A DNA stretch of 64,000 nucleotides, taken from contig NZ_FTMZ01000001.1 of NCBI RefSeq assembly GCF_900156335.1, positions 62,001 to 126,000 of the forward strand, given 5' to 3'. Positions 1 to 7,529 of the stretch are shown here, piece after piece. This DNA is from Sphaerotilus natans (GTDB lineage Bacteria; Pseudomonadota; Gammaproteobacteria; Burkholderiales; Burkholderiaceae_C). A program made the position numbers and the translations under genes. Position 1 is the first letter of the stretch; every line of letters begins with the position of its first letter. The notes below the pieces were generated by a model. The model was given only the letters and a program-made list of their open reading frames with translations, was not told the DNA's origin and searched no databases.

Positions 1-366
1 CCCGGCTCCGATCAGCTCGACAACAAGGCGCTGCGCGATGTCGGGCGCATCACCCGGCTGCTCGAGCGTGATGGCGCCGGCTCGCGCCAGCTGATGCTGC
101 TGGGCTTCTCGGACGATCGCGGCGACCGCTGCGCCAACATCGGCCTGTCGCAGCAGCGGGCCCGCGCGGTGGCGGCGGATCTGTCGACCTACGGCGTGCG
201 CCCGGCGGTGGTGCAGGGCTATGGCCCGGCCGCGGCGGTGGCCTCGAACGACACCGAGGCCGGGCGCGAGCGCAATCGCCGCGTCGAGGTCTGGCTGCTG
301 GACAAGCCGCCGGCCACGCCGGTGCAGCCCTTCGCCTGCGGCCAGGCCGCGCTCAGTACACGCTGA
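1..366 (+). CDS. OmpA-family C-terminal domain (5' end outside window)
   Basis: The open frame runs in from the left edge and ends with TGA, so only about the last 121 residues are visible. They fit the OmpA/MotB-like peptidoglycan-binding fold: the core reads GFSDDRGDRCANIGLSQQRA, then a spacer, then an N-D-T-x8-R-N-R-R-V-E-V-W motif in which the Arg residues and the earlier Asp contact meso-diaminopimelate in known family members. Such domains sit in the periplasm and tether outer-membrane proteins or lipoproteins to the wall. In beta-proteobacteria the domain is often fused behind another periplasmic module; that part is not visible. The last 14 bases overlap the end of the convergent lipoprotein gene. 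Confidence 0.85.
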   Translation, partial: PGSDQLDNKALRDVGRITRLLERDGAGSRQLMLLGFSDDRGDRCANIGLSQQRARAVAADLSTYGVRPAVVQGYGPAAAVASNDTEAGRERNRRVEVWLLDKPPATPVQPFACGQAALSTR

Positions 367-799
367 TGCCGCTCCATCCGCTCAGCCCGGACTGGCCCGC
401 GTCGTCCCAGGCGCGGGCGCGCAGGCTCAGCACGCTGCCGCCGGTGCCGTAGGGCAGCGAGATGTCGAGCACCCAGGGCGGACGGCGCACGCTGCCGAGG
501 TGCTGCACCGCCCCGCCCGGGTAGACCATCTCGAAGTCGACCTGGGTGATGGCGTAGTCGTCGCGCGGCGAAGCGCTCAGCCGCACCGTGGTGCCGCCGG
601 CGCCGCTGGCGGTGCTCAGGCTCATCGAGACGGTGGGCGGCGCGTCGTGGCTGCTGCCGTAGCCCGCCTCGATGCCCACCCCGACCGACACCCCACCGCC
701 GCAGCCCGACAGGCCGAGCGCGCCGGCCGAGAGCGCGGCCAGCAGCACGAGGCGCGCGGCGCGCGGGAGGGACGGACGGGCGGGGCGGGCGGTGTTCAT
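353..799 (-). CDS. Predicted outer-membrane lipoprotein, unknown function
   Basis: A 148-residue protein with basic N-terminus, hydrophobic stretch (about residues 15-30) and lipobox LSGC followed by Gly, so probably processed by signal peptidase II and lipidated at Cys33. After a Gly-rich linker, the mature part has an Ig-like or beta-sandwich look: a Pro-Pro-Thr-Val-Ser-Met start, a Val-Arg-Leu strand, and D-D-Y-A-I-T-Q-V-D-F-E resembling bacterial Ig-like repeats that describe thresholds of charge around strands. I do not recognise the family. Three direct repeats spaced 11 bp lie 52-78 bp upstream of its start and may control it. Confidence 0.7.
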   Translation of the reverse strand: MNTARPARPSLPRAARLVLLAALSAGALGLSGCGGGVSVGVGIEAGYGSSHDAPPTVSMSLSTASGAGGTTVRLSASPRDDYAITQVDFEMVYPGGAVQHLGSVRRPPWVLDISLPYGTGGSVLSLRARAWDDAGQSGLSGWSGISVY

Positions 800-850
800 G
801 GCGCGCTCAACGGCAGGCCGATCCGCGGCGTTGACGCCGTCGCCCGGACC

Positions 851-877
851 TTCACCCGGGCTTCATCTGCGCTTCAT
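851..877. promoter_or_regulatory. Three TTCAY direct repeats at 11-bp spacing
   Basis: TTCAC at 851, TTCAT at 862 and TTCAT at 873 repeat exactly once per helical turn in the 89-bp gap between phaC and the lipoprotein gene. Spacing of this kind is typical of OmpR/PhoB-family response-regulator sites. On the minus strand the repeats read GATGAAG and lie upstream of the lipoprotein start at 799. No clear -35/-10 pair was found, so the regulated promoter is an inference. Confidence 0.45.
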
Positions 878-888
878 CTTCGGGACGC

Positions 889-2658
889 TCAGTCCGGGTA
901 GCGCACCATCACATGCGCGCCCGGCGCCGGCATCAGCGCCGCCTCGGGCGCGATCGTGCGTGCCGGCACCTGGCGGCCGCTGCCGTGCGCCAGCAGCCAG
1001 TCATGCCAGGCCGTCCACCACGAGCCCTCATGGCGCGGCGCGGCCTGCTGCCAGTCGTCCGGGCTCATCCACGGATCCTCGGCGCCACAGGCCAGCAGCG
1101 CGTAGTGGCGCCTGGGGTGGCCGGGCTCGCTGACGATGCCGGCGTTGTGGCCGCCGCTGGTCAGCACGAAGGTGAGCGCAGTCTCGGTCAGGCGCAGCAC
1201 CTTGTAGACCGAGCGCCACGGCGAGACATGGTCCTTCTCGGTGCCGACGACGAACATCGGCTGGCGGATGTCCGACAGCGACACCGGCCGGCCCTCGACC
1301 GGATAGCGGTCCTCGGCCAGATCGTTGTGCAGGTAGCAGCGCCGCAGGTACTCGCCGTGCATGCGCGCGGGCATGCGGGTGACGTCGGCGTTCCAGGCCA
1401 TCAGGTCGCTGGGCTGGCTGCGCTGGCCGAGCAGGTATTCCTGCATCCGCGTCGACCAGACCAGATCGCGCGAGTGCAGGAACTGGAAGGAGCCGGCCAT
1501 CTGCCGCCCGCTCAGGAAGCCGCGCTCGGCCATCACCGCCTCGAGCAGCTGCACCTGCGCCTCGTCGATCAGCACGCCCAGCTCGCCGGGTTCGCTGAAG
1601 TCGGTCTCGGCCGCCAGCAGCGAGACCGAGGCCAGCGGCGCCATGCGCTCGGCACCCGCGACCTGACCCGGGCGCGCCAGCGCGGCCGCGCCGATCGACA
1701 GCAGCGTGCCGCCCAGGCAGTAGCCGCAGGCATGCACCGGCTCGCCCGGCACGAGCTCGGCGATGCGCGCCAGGCTGTCGAAGACGCCCAGGCGCAGGTA
1801 GTCGTCCATGCCGAGCTGGGCGTCGCCCGCGTCGGGGTTCTTCCAGCTCAGGATGAAGACGGTGTGGCCCTGCTCGGTCAGCCAGCGCACCATCGAGTTG
1901 TGCGGGCTCAGGTCGAGGATGTAGTACTTCATGATCCACGACGGCACGATCAGCACCGGCTCGGCCTGCACGGTGGCGGTGGTGGGCGCGTACTGGATCA
2001 GCTCGACCAGGCGGTTGCGCATCACCACCGCGCCGGGCGTGGTCGCGACCTCGATGCCGGGGCGGAACTCGCGCTCGGGCGGCTGCAGCGGCGCCAGGCC
2101 GTGGTCGCGGCGCCAGTCGTCGAACGCGTGCTGCGCGCCCTGGACCAGGTTGGCGCCGGCGGTCTCGCGGGTGCGGCGCAGCACCTCGGGGTTGAAGGGC
2201 AGGTTGCTCGGGCTGAGCAGGTCCAGCCACTGGTGCGCGAAGGTGCGCACCACCTCGGCGTGGTGGCGGGTGAGGCCGTCCAGGCGCATCGCCTCGTCCC
2301 ACCAGCGCTCGCTGCGCTTGTAGGCATGGGCCAGGCCGCTCCAGGGCCAGGCGCGCCAGTCCTCGCTGGCGAAGCGCGGATCGCGCTGCACCGTCTCGTC
2401 GTCGCTGCACAGGCCGCTGGCGCAGTGCCCGGCCCATTCCACCGCGCCGGCCTGGGCCAGCGCGGCCAGCCGCAGCGCCTGGCCGGGCTGGCTGGCCAGA
2501 TGCTGGGCCCAGTCCTGCCAGGCCAGCGACAGCGAGATCGGCGACAGGCCGGAGGTCAGCGGCGCCGAGCGGGCCATCAGCACCCGGTCCAGCGCGGCAG
2601 CGGCGGTGTCCGGATCAGGGGAGGGGTTCTGGGAAAGATGCGGGGAAGCGGCGTGCAC
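889..2658 (-). CDS. phaC: Class I poly(3-hydroxyalkanoate) synthase
   Basis: A 589-residue PHA synthase that polymerises (R)-3-hydroxyacyl-CoA at the granule surface. The lipase-like box GYCLGG places the catalytic Cys at about residue 314; Asp476 (EKDHVSPW) and His504 (GGHNAG) complete the triad. The N-terminal PhaC domain precedes an alpha/beta-hydrolase core containing PSWIMKYYILDL and the typical SWKNPD strand. Length matches class I enzymes. The start is GTG at 2658 with GGAGA 7 bases upstream. It is last in the fabI, maoC-pta, ackA, phaC operon, 18 bp behind ackA; no phaA, phaB or phasin gene lies beside it, so this is probably a second synthase locus. Confidence 0.95.
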   Translation of the reverse strand: MHAASPHLSQNPSPDPDTAAAALDRVLMARSAPLTSGLSPISLSLAWQDWAQHLASQPGQALRLAALAQAGAVEWAGHCASGLCSDDETVQRDPRFASEDWRAWPWSGLAHAYKRSERWWDEAMRLDGLTRHHAEVVRTFAHQWLDLLSPSNLPFNPEVLRRTRETAGANLVQGAQHAFDDWRRDHGLAPLQPPEREFRPGIEVATTPGAVVMRNRLVELIQYAPTTATVQAEPVLIVPSWIMKYYILDLSPHNSMVRWLTEQGHTVFILSWKNPDAGDAQLGMDDYLRLGVFDSLARIAELVPGEPVHACGYCLGGTLLSIGAAALARPGQVAGAERMAPLASVSLLAAETDFSEPGELGVLIDEAQVQLLEAVMAERGFLSGRQMAGSFQFLHSRDLVWSTRMQEYLLGQRSQPSDLMAWNADVTRMPARMHGEYLRRCYLHNDLAEDRYPVEGRPVSLSDIRQPMFVVGTEKDHVSPWRSVYKVLRLTETALTFVLTSGGHNAGIVSEPGHPRRHYALLACGAEDPWMSPDDWQQAAPRHEGSWWTAWHDWLLAHGSGRQVPARTIAPEAALMPAPGAHVMVRYPD

Positions 2659-2676
2659 GGTGGATCTCCGTCGTGA

Positions 2677-3978
2677 TCAGGCGGCCAGCGATGCGCGGGC
2701 AGGGGGCGTGCCGGGTGCGGGTGCGGATGGGGCCGGTTCATGCGGCGCGTCCAGCAGCGCCCAGGCCGCCTGCGCGGCGATCCGGCCCTCGTCGGTCGGC
2801 ACCACCCAGACCTCGACCGCGCTATCGGCGGCGTGAATGGCGCGGACCGTGTCGCCGGTGGCGGCGGCGTTGGCCTGCGGGTCGATCGAGACGCCGAGGA
2901 AATGCAGCGCCTCGGCCATCGCCGCGCGGGTGGCGGCGTCATGCTCGCCGATGCCGCCGGTGCACACCAGCACGTCCAGCCCGCCGAGCACCGCCGCCAG
3001 CGCGCCGCTCTCGCGGCGCAGCCGGTGTATGAACAGGTCGATCGCCCGCTGCGCGCGCGTCTGGCCCTGGCCGGCCAGGCGGCGCAGCAGCCGCATGTCC
3101 GCGCTCAGGCCCGACACGCCCAGCAGGCCGCTGTCCTTGTAGAGCAGCTTCTCGACCTGGGCCTCGGTCCAGCCCTGGCGCCACAGGTGCAGCACCACGC
3201 CGGGGTCGAGCGCGCCGCTGCGGCTGCCCATCATCAGGCCGTCGAGCGCCGAGAAGCCCATGGTCGTGGCGGCGCTGCGCCCGTCGATCGCGCCGCACAG
3301 GCTCGCGCCGCTGCCCAGATGCGCCATCAGCACCCGGCCGCCAGCGCGCGCGCTGAAGGCCGGCAGCACCTGCATCAGGTACTGGTAGGACAGGCCATGA
3401 AAGCCGTAGCGGCGAATGCCCTCGTCATGCAGCGCCTGCGGCAGCGCGAAGCGGGTTTCCAGATCGGGCAGGCTGGCGTGAAAGGCGGTGTCGAAGCAGC
3501 CGACCTGCGGCAGCGCCGGAAAGGCCTCGCGCAGCGCGGCCACGCCGGCGAGGTTGTGCGGCTGGTGCAGCGGCGCCAGCGGCGAGAGCCCGGCGAGCTG
3601 CGCCAGCGCCGCGTCATCCAGCACGACCGGCGCGACGAACTGCCCGCCGCCGTGCACGATGCGGTGCGCCACCGCGACGATCTGCGCCTGCGGCGCGCGC
3701 TCGGCCACATGGCGCTGCAGCGCCTGCAGCGCCACCGCGAAGCGTGCCTGCTCGTCGACCGGCGAGGGCAGCTCGGTCGGCACCTCGCCGCTCGGGCAGA
3801 GCCGCAGCGTGCCGCCGGGCTGCAGCCCGTCGAGCTGGCCGCTGGCGAAGGACGGGTGCGCGGCGAACGCCGCCGCCGAGTCGTCGCTGCGCGGGTAGAG
3901 CGCGAACTTCAGCGTCGAGGAGCCGGCGTTGACGACCAGGACCGCCGCCTCCGTCGCGGTCGCAGCGACGGCGTTCAC
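2677..3978 (-). CDS. ackA: Acetate/propionate-family kinase
   Basis: A 433-residue ASKHA-fold kinase that interconverts acyl phosphate plus ADP with acylate plus ATP. It has the N-terminal LVVNAGSSTLKF signature, GFHGLSYQYL, HLGSGASLCGAIDGRS and the acetate-kinase block beginning MGFSALDGLMMGSRSG. A GTG start at 3978 is chosen because GTG overlaps the stop of the upstream phosphotransacetylase gene (GTGA, 3975-3978), a common coupling arrangement; there is no ATG at a sensible N-terminus. Next to the transacetylase it would complete an acyl-CoA to acyl-phosphate to acid route yielding ATP. Substrate chain length (acetate, propionate, butyrate) cannot be read from sequence. Confidence 0.93.
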   Translation of the reverse strand: MNAVAATATEAAVLVVNAGSSTLKFALYPRSDDSAAAFAAHPSFASGQLDGLQPGGTLRLCPSGEVPTELPSPVDEQARFAVALQALQRHVAERAPQAQIVAVAHRIVHGGGQFVAPVVLDDAALAQLAGLSPLAPLHQPHNLAGVAALREAFPALPQVGCFDTAFHASLPDLETRFALPQALHDEGIRRYGFHGLSYQYLMQVLPAFSARAGGRVLMAHLGSGASLCGAIDGRSAATTMGFSALDGLMMGSRSGALDPGVVLHLWRQGWTEAQVEKLLYKDSGLLGVSGLSADMRLLRRLAGQGQTRAQRAIDLFIHRLRRESGALAAVLGGLDVLVCTGGIGEHDAATRAAMAEALHFLGVSIDPQANAAATGDTVRAIHAADSAVEVWVVPTDEGRIAAQAAWALLDAPHEPAPSAPAPGTPPARASLAA

Positions 3979-5405
3979 GGCCGCTGCTCCCGCCAGGCCA
4001 GCGCCAGGCGCGCGGCCAGCGCCGCCGAGGCCAGCCGCGAGGCCTCGCCGTCGGCGCGGCTGGTCAGCGCGATCGGCACGCGTGCGCCCAGCACGATGCC
4101 GCAGCCGGCCGCGCCCGCCAGGTACTCGAGCTGCTTGGCCAGCATGTTGCCGGACTCCAGGTCCGGCACCAGCAGGATGTCGGCGTCGCCGGCCACCTCC
4201 GAGCGGATGCCCTTGATGCGCGCCGCCTCGGCCGAGATCGCGTTGTCGAAGGCCAGCGGGCCGTCGAGCAGGCCGCCAGTGATCTGGCCGCGGTCGGCCA
4301 TCTTGCACAGCGCCGCGGCGTCCAGCGTCGAGACCATCTTCGGGTTGACCGTCTCGACCGCCGCCAGGATGGCGACCTTCGGCCGCGCCACGCCCAGCAC
4401 CCGCGCCAGGTCGATCGCGCTGGCGACGATGTCGGCCTTGTCCTCCAGCGTCGGCGCGATGTTGATCGCCGCGTCGGTGATCAGGATCGGCTTCGGGTAG
4501 GTCGGAATATCGAAGCGGAAGACATGCGAGATGCGCCGCTTGGTGCGCAGCTGCGGCGTGGCGATCACCGCGTGCATCAGCTCGTCGGTGTGCAGGCTGC
4601 CCTTCATCAGCACCTCGACCTGGCCGGAGGCGGCCAGCTCGGCGGCGCGTGCGGCGGCGGCGTGGCTGTGCTCGACCGCCTCGATGCGCGCGTCGCCCAG
4701 GTCCAGCCCGGCCTGCTCGGCCACCGCGCGGATCTTCGCCTCCGGGCCGATCAGCCACGGCACGATCAGGCCGCGCCGCGCTGCCGCCAGCGCGCCGGCC
4801 AGCGAGGTGGCGTCGCAGGGATGGACCACGCCGCACTGCACCGGCGGCTGCCCGGCCAGATCGGCCGCCCAGCCGTCGATCCAGCGCGCCAGCCGGGCGT
4901 CGGGGTCGAACAGGTGCATCTGCGGCAGCGCCGCGCGCGCTCGGCTGACCTTCTGCATCGGCGCGCGCACCAGCGCCTCGCCGCTGACGACGGTGGCGCC
5001 CGTCTGGTTGGTGACCTGGCAGTCCAGCGTCAGGCGGTGGCGCTCGGTGTCGCGGGCGGTGACGATGACCTCGGCCGTCAGCGTGTCGCCAGCGCGCACC
5101 GGCAGGTGAAAGCGCAGCGTCTGGCCTTCGTAGATCGTGCCGGGGCCGGGAAACTCGGTGCCCAGCAGCGAGGAGATCATCGCGCCGGCCCACATGCCGT
5201 GCGCGATGGTGCCGTGGAAACGGGTCGCGTTGGCGTACTCCGGGTCGACATGGGCCGGGTTGACATCGCCCGAGACCAGCGCGAAGGCGACGATGTCGTC
5301 CTGCGTCAGCGTGCGGCTGACCCGGGCGCGCGCGCCCAGCGGCAGCTCGTCGAAGGTGAGGTTGGTGATCGGTTCGGTAGACGGGGTCGGGTTCATGGCG
5401 GTCAT
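3975..5405 (-). CDS. MaoC-like enoyl-CoA hydratase / phosphate acyltransferase fusion
   Basis: A 476-residue two-domain protein. Residues about 15-145 form a MaoC hot-dog domain with the hydratase motif SGDVNPAHVDPEYA and the F-H-G-T-I-A-H-G-M block. Residues about 165-470 form a phosphate acetyl/butyryltransferase domain (MKGSLHTDELMHAV, ITDAAINIAPTLEDKADI, PDLESGNMLAKQLEY). The fusion is a recognised annotation, bifunctional enoyl-CoA hydratase/phosphate acetyltransferase. The hydratase half could supply (R)-3-hydroxyacyl-CoA to PhaC, while the transferase half feeds AckA, to which it is coupled by a GTGA overlap. Two in-frame ATGs (5405, 5396) are possible; neither has a strong ribosome-binding site. 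Confidence 0.92.
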   Translation of the reverse strand: MTAMNPTPSTEPITNLTFDELPLGARARVSRTLTQDDIVAFALVSGDVNPAHVDPEYANATRFHGTIAHGMWAGAMISSLLGTEFPGPGTIYEGQTLRFHLPVRAGDTLTAEVIVTARDTERHRLTLDCQVTNQTGATVVSGEALVRAPMQKVSRARAALPQMHLFDPDARLARWIDGWAADLAGQPPVQCGVVHPCDATSLAGALAAARRGLIVPWLIGPEAKIRAVAEQAGLDLGDARIEAVEHSHAAAARAAELAASGQVEVLMKGSLHTDELMHAVIATPQLRTKRRISHVFRFDIPTYPKPILITDAAINIAPTLEDKADIVASAIDLARVLGVARPKVAILAAVETVNPKMVSTLDAAALCKMADRGQITGGLLDGPLAFDNAISAEAARIKGIRSEVAGDADILLVPDLESGNMLAKQLEYLAGAAGCGIVLGARVPIALTSRADGEASRLASAALAARLALAWREQRP

Positions 5406-5439
5406 CGGGACAGGTCGCAGGAATCAGCGCACGACAGGG

Positions 5440-6231
5440 TCAGCGCACGACATGGAAGCCGGCATCGACGAAGAGGGTCTGGCCGCTCATGCCGCGCCCG
5501 CCCGGTCCGGCCAGGAAGGCCGCCAGCGCGCCGACCTCCTCGAGCGTGACCAGCCGGCGCAGCGGCGCCTCGGCGCGGGCGGTGGCCATCAGCGCCTCGA
5601 AGTCCTGCAGGCCGGAGGCCGCACGGGTGGGCATCGGTCCCGGCGAGATCGCGTGCACCCGCACGCCCTGCGGGCCCAGCTCGGCGGCCAGGTAGCGCAC
5701 CAGCGATTCCAGCGCCGCCTTGACCGGGCCCATCAGGCCGTAGTGCGGGATGGCCTCGTCGGCGCCGAGGTAGCTCATCGTCATCAGCGCGGCGTCGTCC
5801 GACAGGTGCGGCTCGCAGGCCTTGGCCAGCGCGGCGAAGGAGTGGCACGACACCGTCATCGCCCGCGCGAAGCCGGCCGCCGAGCTGTCGATGACGCGTC
5901 CGCGCAGCTCGGCCAGCGGCGCCCAGGCGATCGAGTGGATGACGAAGTCGAGGCCGCCCAGATGATCGACCGCGGCCTGCACCAGCCGCTCCAGGTCGCC
6001 CTCGGTCTCGACGTTGCAGTCGACGAGTGGCGCCTGGACCGCATCGGCCAGCGGCTGCACGAAACTGCGCGCCTTCTCGTTCAGGCACGACAGCACCAGC
6101 GAGGCGCCCTGCGCGCGCGCCACCTGCGCGCAGCCCCAGGCGATGCTGTGCTCGTTGGCCACGCCCAGGATCAGGCCGCGGCGGCCCGCCAGCGGCAGGG
6201 AGACGGAGTCAGGGGTCGGGGAAGGGTTCAT
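5440..6231 (-). CDS. fabI: Enoyl-[acyl-carrier-protein] reductase (NADH), FabI type
   Basis: A 263-residue short-chain dehydrogenase-type enoyl-ACP reductase. FabI hallmarks are the atypical dinucleotide loop GLILGVANEHSIAWG (residues 19-33) and the Tyr-x6-Lys pair Y164-GLMGPV-K171. It normally reduces trans-2-enoyl-ACP in fatty-acid elongation. ATG 6231 is preferred over ATG 6237 because GAGGA then lies about 6 bases upstream. It heads the carbon-storage operon, 34 bp before maoC-pta, so it may be a dedicated second copy balancing enoyl intermediates rather than the sole housekeeping enzyme; that is inference. Confidence 0.9.
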   Translation of the reverse strand: MNPSPTPDSVSLPLAGRRGLILGVANEHSIAWGCAQVARAQGASLVLSCLNEKARSFVQPLADAVQAPLVDCNVETEGDLERLVQAAVDHLGGLDFVIHSIAWAPLAELRGRVIDSSAAGFARAMTVSCHSFAALAKACEPHLSDDAALMTMSYLGADEAIPHYGLMGPVKAALESLVRYLAAELGPQGVRVHAISPGPMPTRAASGLQDFEALMATARAEAPLRRLVTLEEVGALAAFLAGPGGRGMSGQTLFVDAGFHVVR

Positions 6232-6262
6232 GCGCATCCTCGGCAAGGTTCGGTGAGTGCTG

Positions 6263-6339
6263 TGCTGCAGCATGCCAGCAGCTTCCCCGCCCAAGATGTC
6301 AGCTTGATGCTGCGGTGCAGCACCGTTGATGCATGTCAA
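6263..6339 (-). promoter_or_regulatory. Promoter and dyad operator candidate of the fabI-maoC/pta-ackA-phaC operon
   Basis: On the minus strand a perfect TTGACA (6339-6334) precedes a weak -10 (ACCGCA, 6316-6311) at 17 bp. A perfect inverted repeat, TGCTGC-GGT-GCAGCA (6308-6322), sits over the spacer and -10. A second palindrome, TGCTGCAGCA (6263-6272), lies about 48 bp downstream, before the fabI start. The dyad contains CTGC-N3-GCAG, the type of TGC-rich site reported for PhaR repressors of PHA genes. Repressor identity is inference. Confidence 0.55.
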
Positions 6340-6471
6340 TTCCGGCGGGTCCGGCTGGCCGCTCCTGCGGCCTTGTCTCTCCGGCAAGCCCCGGGGAGAC
6401 GATCGGGTATGGCTATTGCAGAATCCGTCACGCAATCCGCCCGCCTGTCACCGTGCCGAGAGGAGACGCCC

Positions 6472-7497
6472 ATGCCTGCAGACACCCTTTTGTTTCGCCT
6501 GAATCCGGTCTTTCTGGCCACGGCCCTGGCCGGGGCGCTGCTGCTGGCGGCACCGATCGCCCGCGCCCAGGCCCAGCCGGCCGTCGTCTACGACGCCGGC
6601 GGCAAGTTCGACAAGTCCTTCAACGAGGCCGCGTACAACGGCATGGAGCGCTACAAGAAGGAGACCGGCGGCGGCTACCTCGAGTTCGAGATCGCCAACG
6701 ACACCCAGCGCGAGCAGGCCTTCCGGCGCATGGCGCAGAAGGGCGCCAACCCGATCATCGCCATCGGCTTCACCCAGGCCTCGGCGCTGGAGAAGGTGGC
6801 CAAGGAGTTCCCGCAGCTCAAGTTCGCCATCGTCGACATGGTGGTCAACCTGCCCAATGTGCAGTCGGTGGTCTTCAAGGAGCAGGAGGGCTCCTTCCTG
6901 GCCGGCATGGCCGCGGCGATGGCGAGCAAGTCGGGCAAGGTCGGCTTCATCGGCGGCATGGACGTGCCGCTGATCCGCCGCTTCCAGTGCGGCTACGAGC
7001 AGGGCGCCAAATACGCCAACCCGAAGGCCGAGACGCTGGCCAACATGACGGGCACCACCCCGGCGGCCTGGAGCGATCCGACCCGCGGCGGCGAGCTGGC
7101 GCGCAACCAGTTCTCGCGCGGCGTCGACGTGATCTTCGCCGCCGCCGGCGGCACCGGCGTGGGCGTCTACCAGGCGGCCAAGGACCAGGGCCGCCTGGCC
7201 ATCGGCGTCGACAGCAACCAGAACCACCTGCATCCGGGCACGATGCTGAGCTCGATGGTCAAGCGCGTGGACGTGGCGGTCTTCCAGATCGCCCGATCGG
7301 TCAAGGACAGCAGCTGGAAGTCGGGCGTGCAGGTGCTTGGCCTGAAGGAGAACGGCGTGGCGCTGGCGATGGACGAGCACAACGCGAAGCTGATCACGCC
7401 GGAGATGAAGAAGAAGCTCGATGCGGCGCAGGCCGACATCGTCGCCGGCCGCATCAAGGTCGCCGACTACATGGCCGACAACGCCTGCCGCTACTGA
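6472..7497 (+). CDS. BMP-family ABC transporter substrate-binding protein
   Basis: A 341-residue periplasmic binding protein of the basic-membrane-protein (Bmp/Med/PnrA) family, which carry nucleosides or related small molecules. A Sec signal peptide spans roughly residues 1-33 (hydrophobic FLATALAGALLLAAPIA, cleavage near ARAQA); there is no lipobox. The mature start VVYDAGGKFDKSFNEAAYNG is the classic family signature, and IDMVVNLPNVQSVVFKEQEG-like spacing and FIGGMDVPLIRRFQCGY follow. ATG 6472 has GAGAGGAGA just upstream. The following ATPase and two permeases complete the importer. The ligand is not identifiable from sequence. Confidence 0.92.
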   Translation: MPADTLLFRLNPVFLATALAGALLLAAPIARAQAQPAVVYDAGGKFDKSFNEAAYNGMERYKKETGGGYLEFEIANDTQREQAFRRMAQKGANPIIAIGFTQASALEKVAKEFPQLKFAIVDMVVNLPNVQSVVFKEQEGSFLAGMAAAMASKSGKVGFIGGMDVPLIRRFQCGYEQGAKYANPKAETLANMTGTTPAAWSDPTRGGELARNQFSRGVDVIFAAAGGTGVGVYQAAKDQGRLAIGVDSNQNHLHPGTMLSSMVKRVDVAVFQIARSVKDSSWKSGVQVLGLKENGVALAMDEHNAKLITPEMKKKLDAAQADIVAGRIKVADYMADNACRY

Positions 7498-7529
7498 AGC
7501 CTGAAGCGAATGGCTCGCTCCCTGGTCGC

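Noticed and set aside
913-2676. Long antisense frames over phaC, proS, miaB and others
   Set aside because: High GC gives long open frames on the opposite strand. Their translations are Arg/His/Gln/Ala-rich without domain motifs, while the chosen frames carry complete catalytic motifs.
2677-5193. Very long open frame extending acetate kinase N-terminally to over 800 residues
   Set aside because: The upstream part is a shadow frame of the maoC-pta gene with Arg/Gly/Ala-rich nonsense; the kinase signature starts right after the GTG at 3978.
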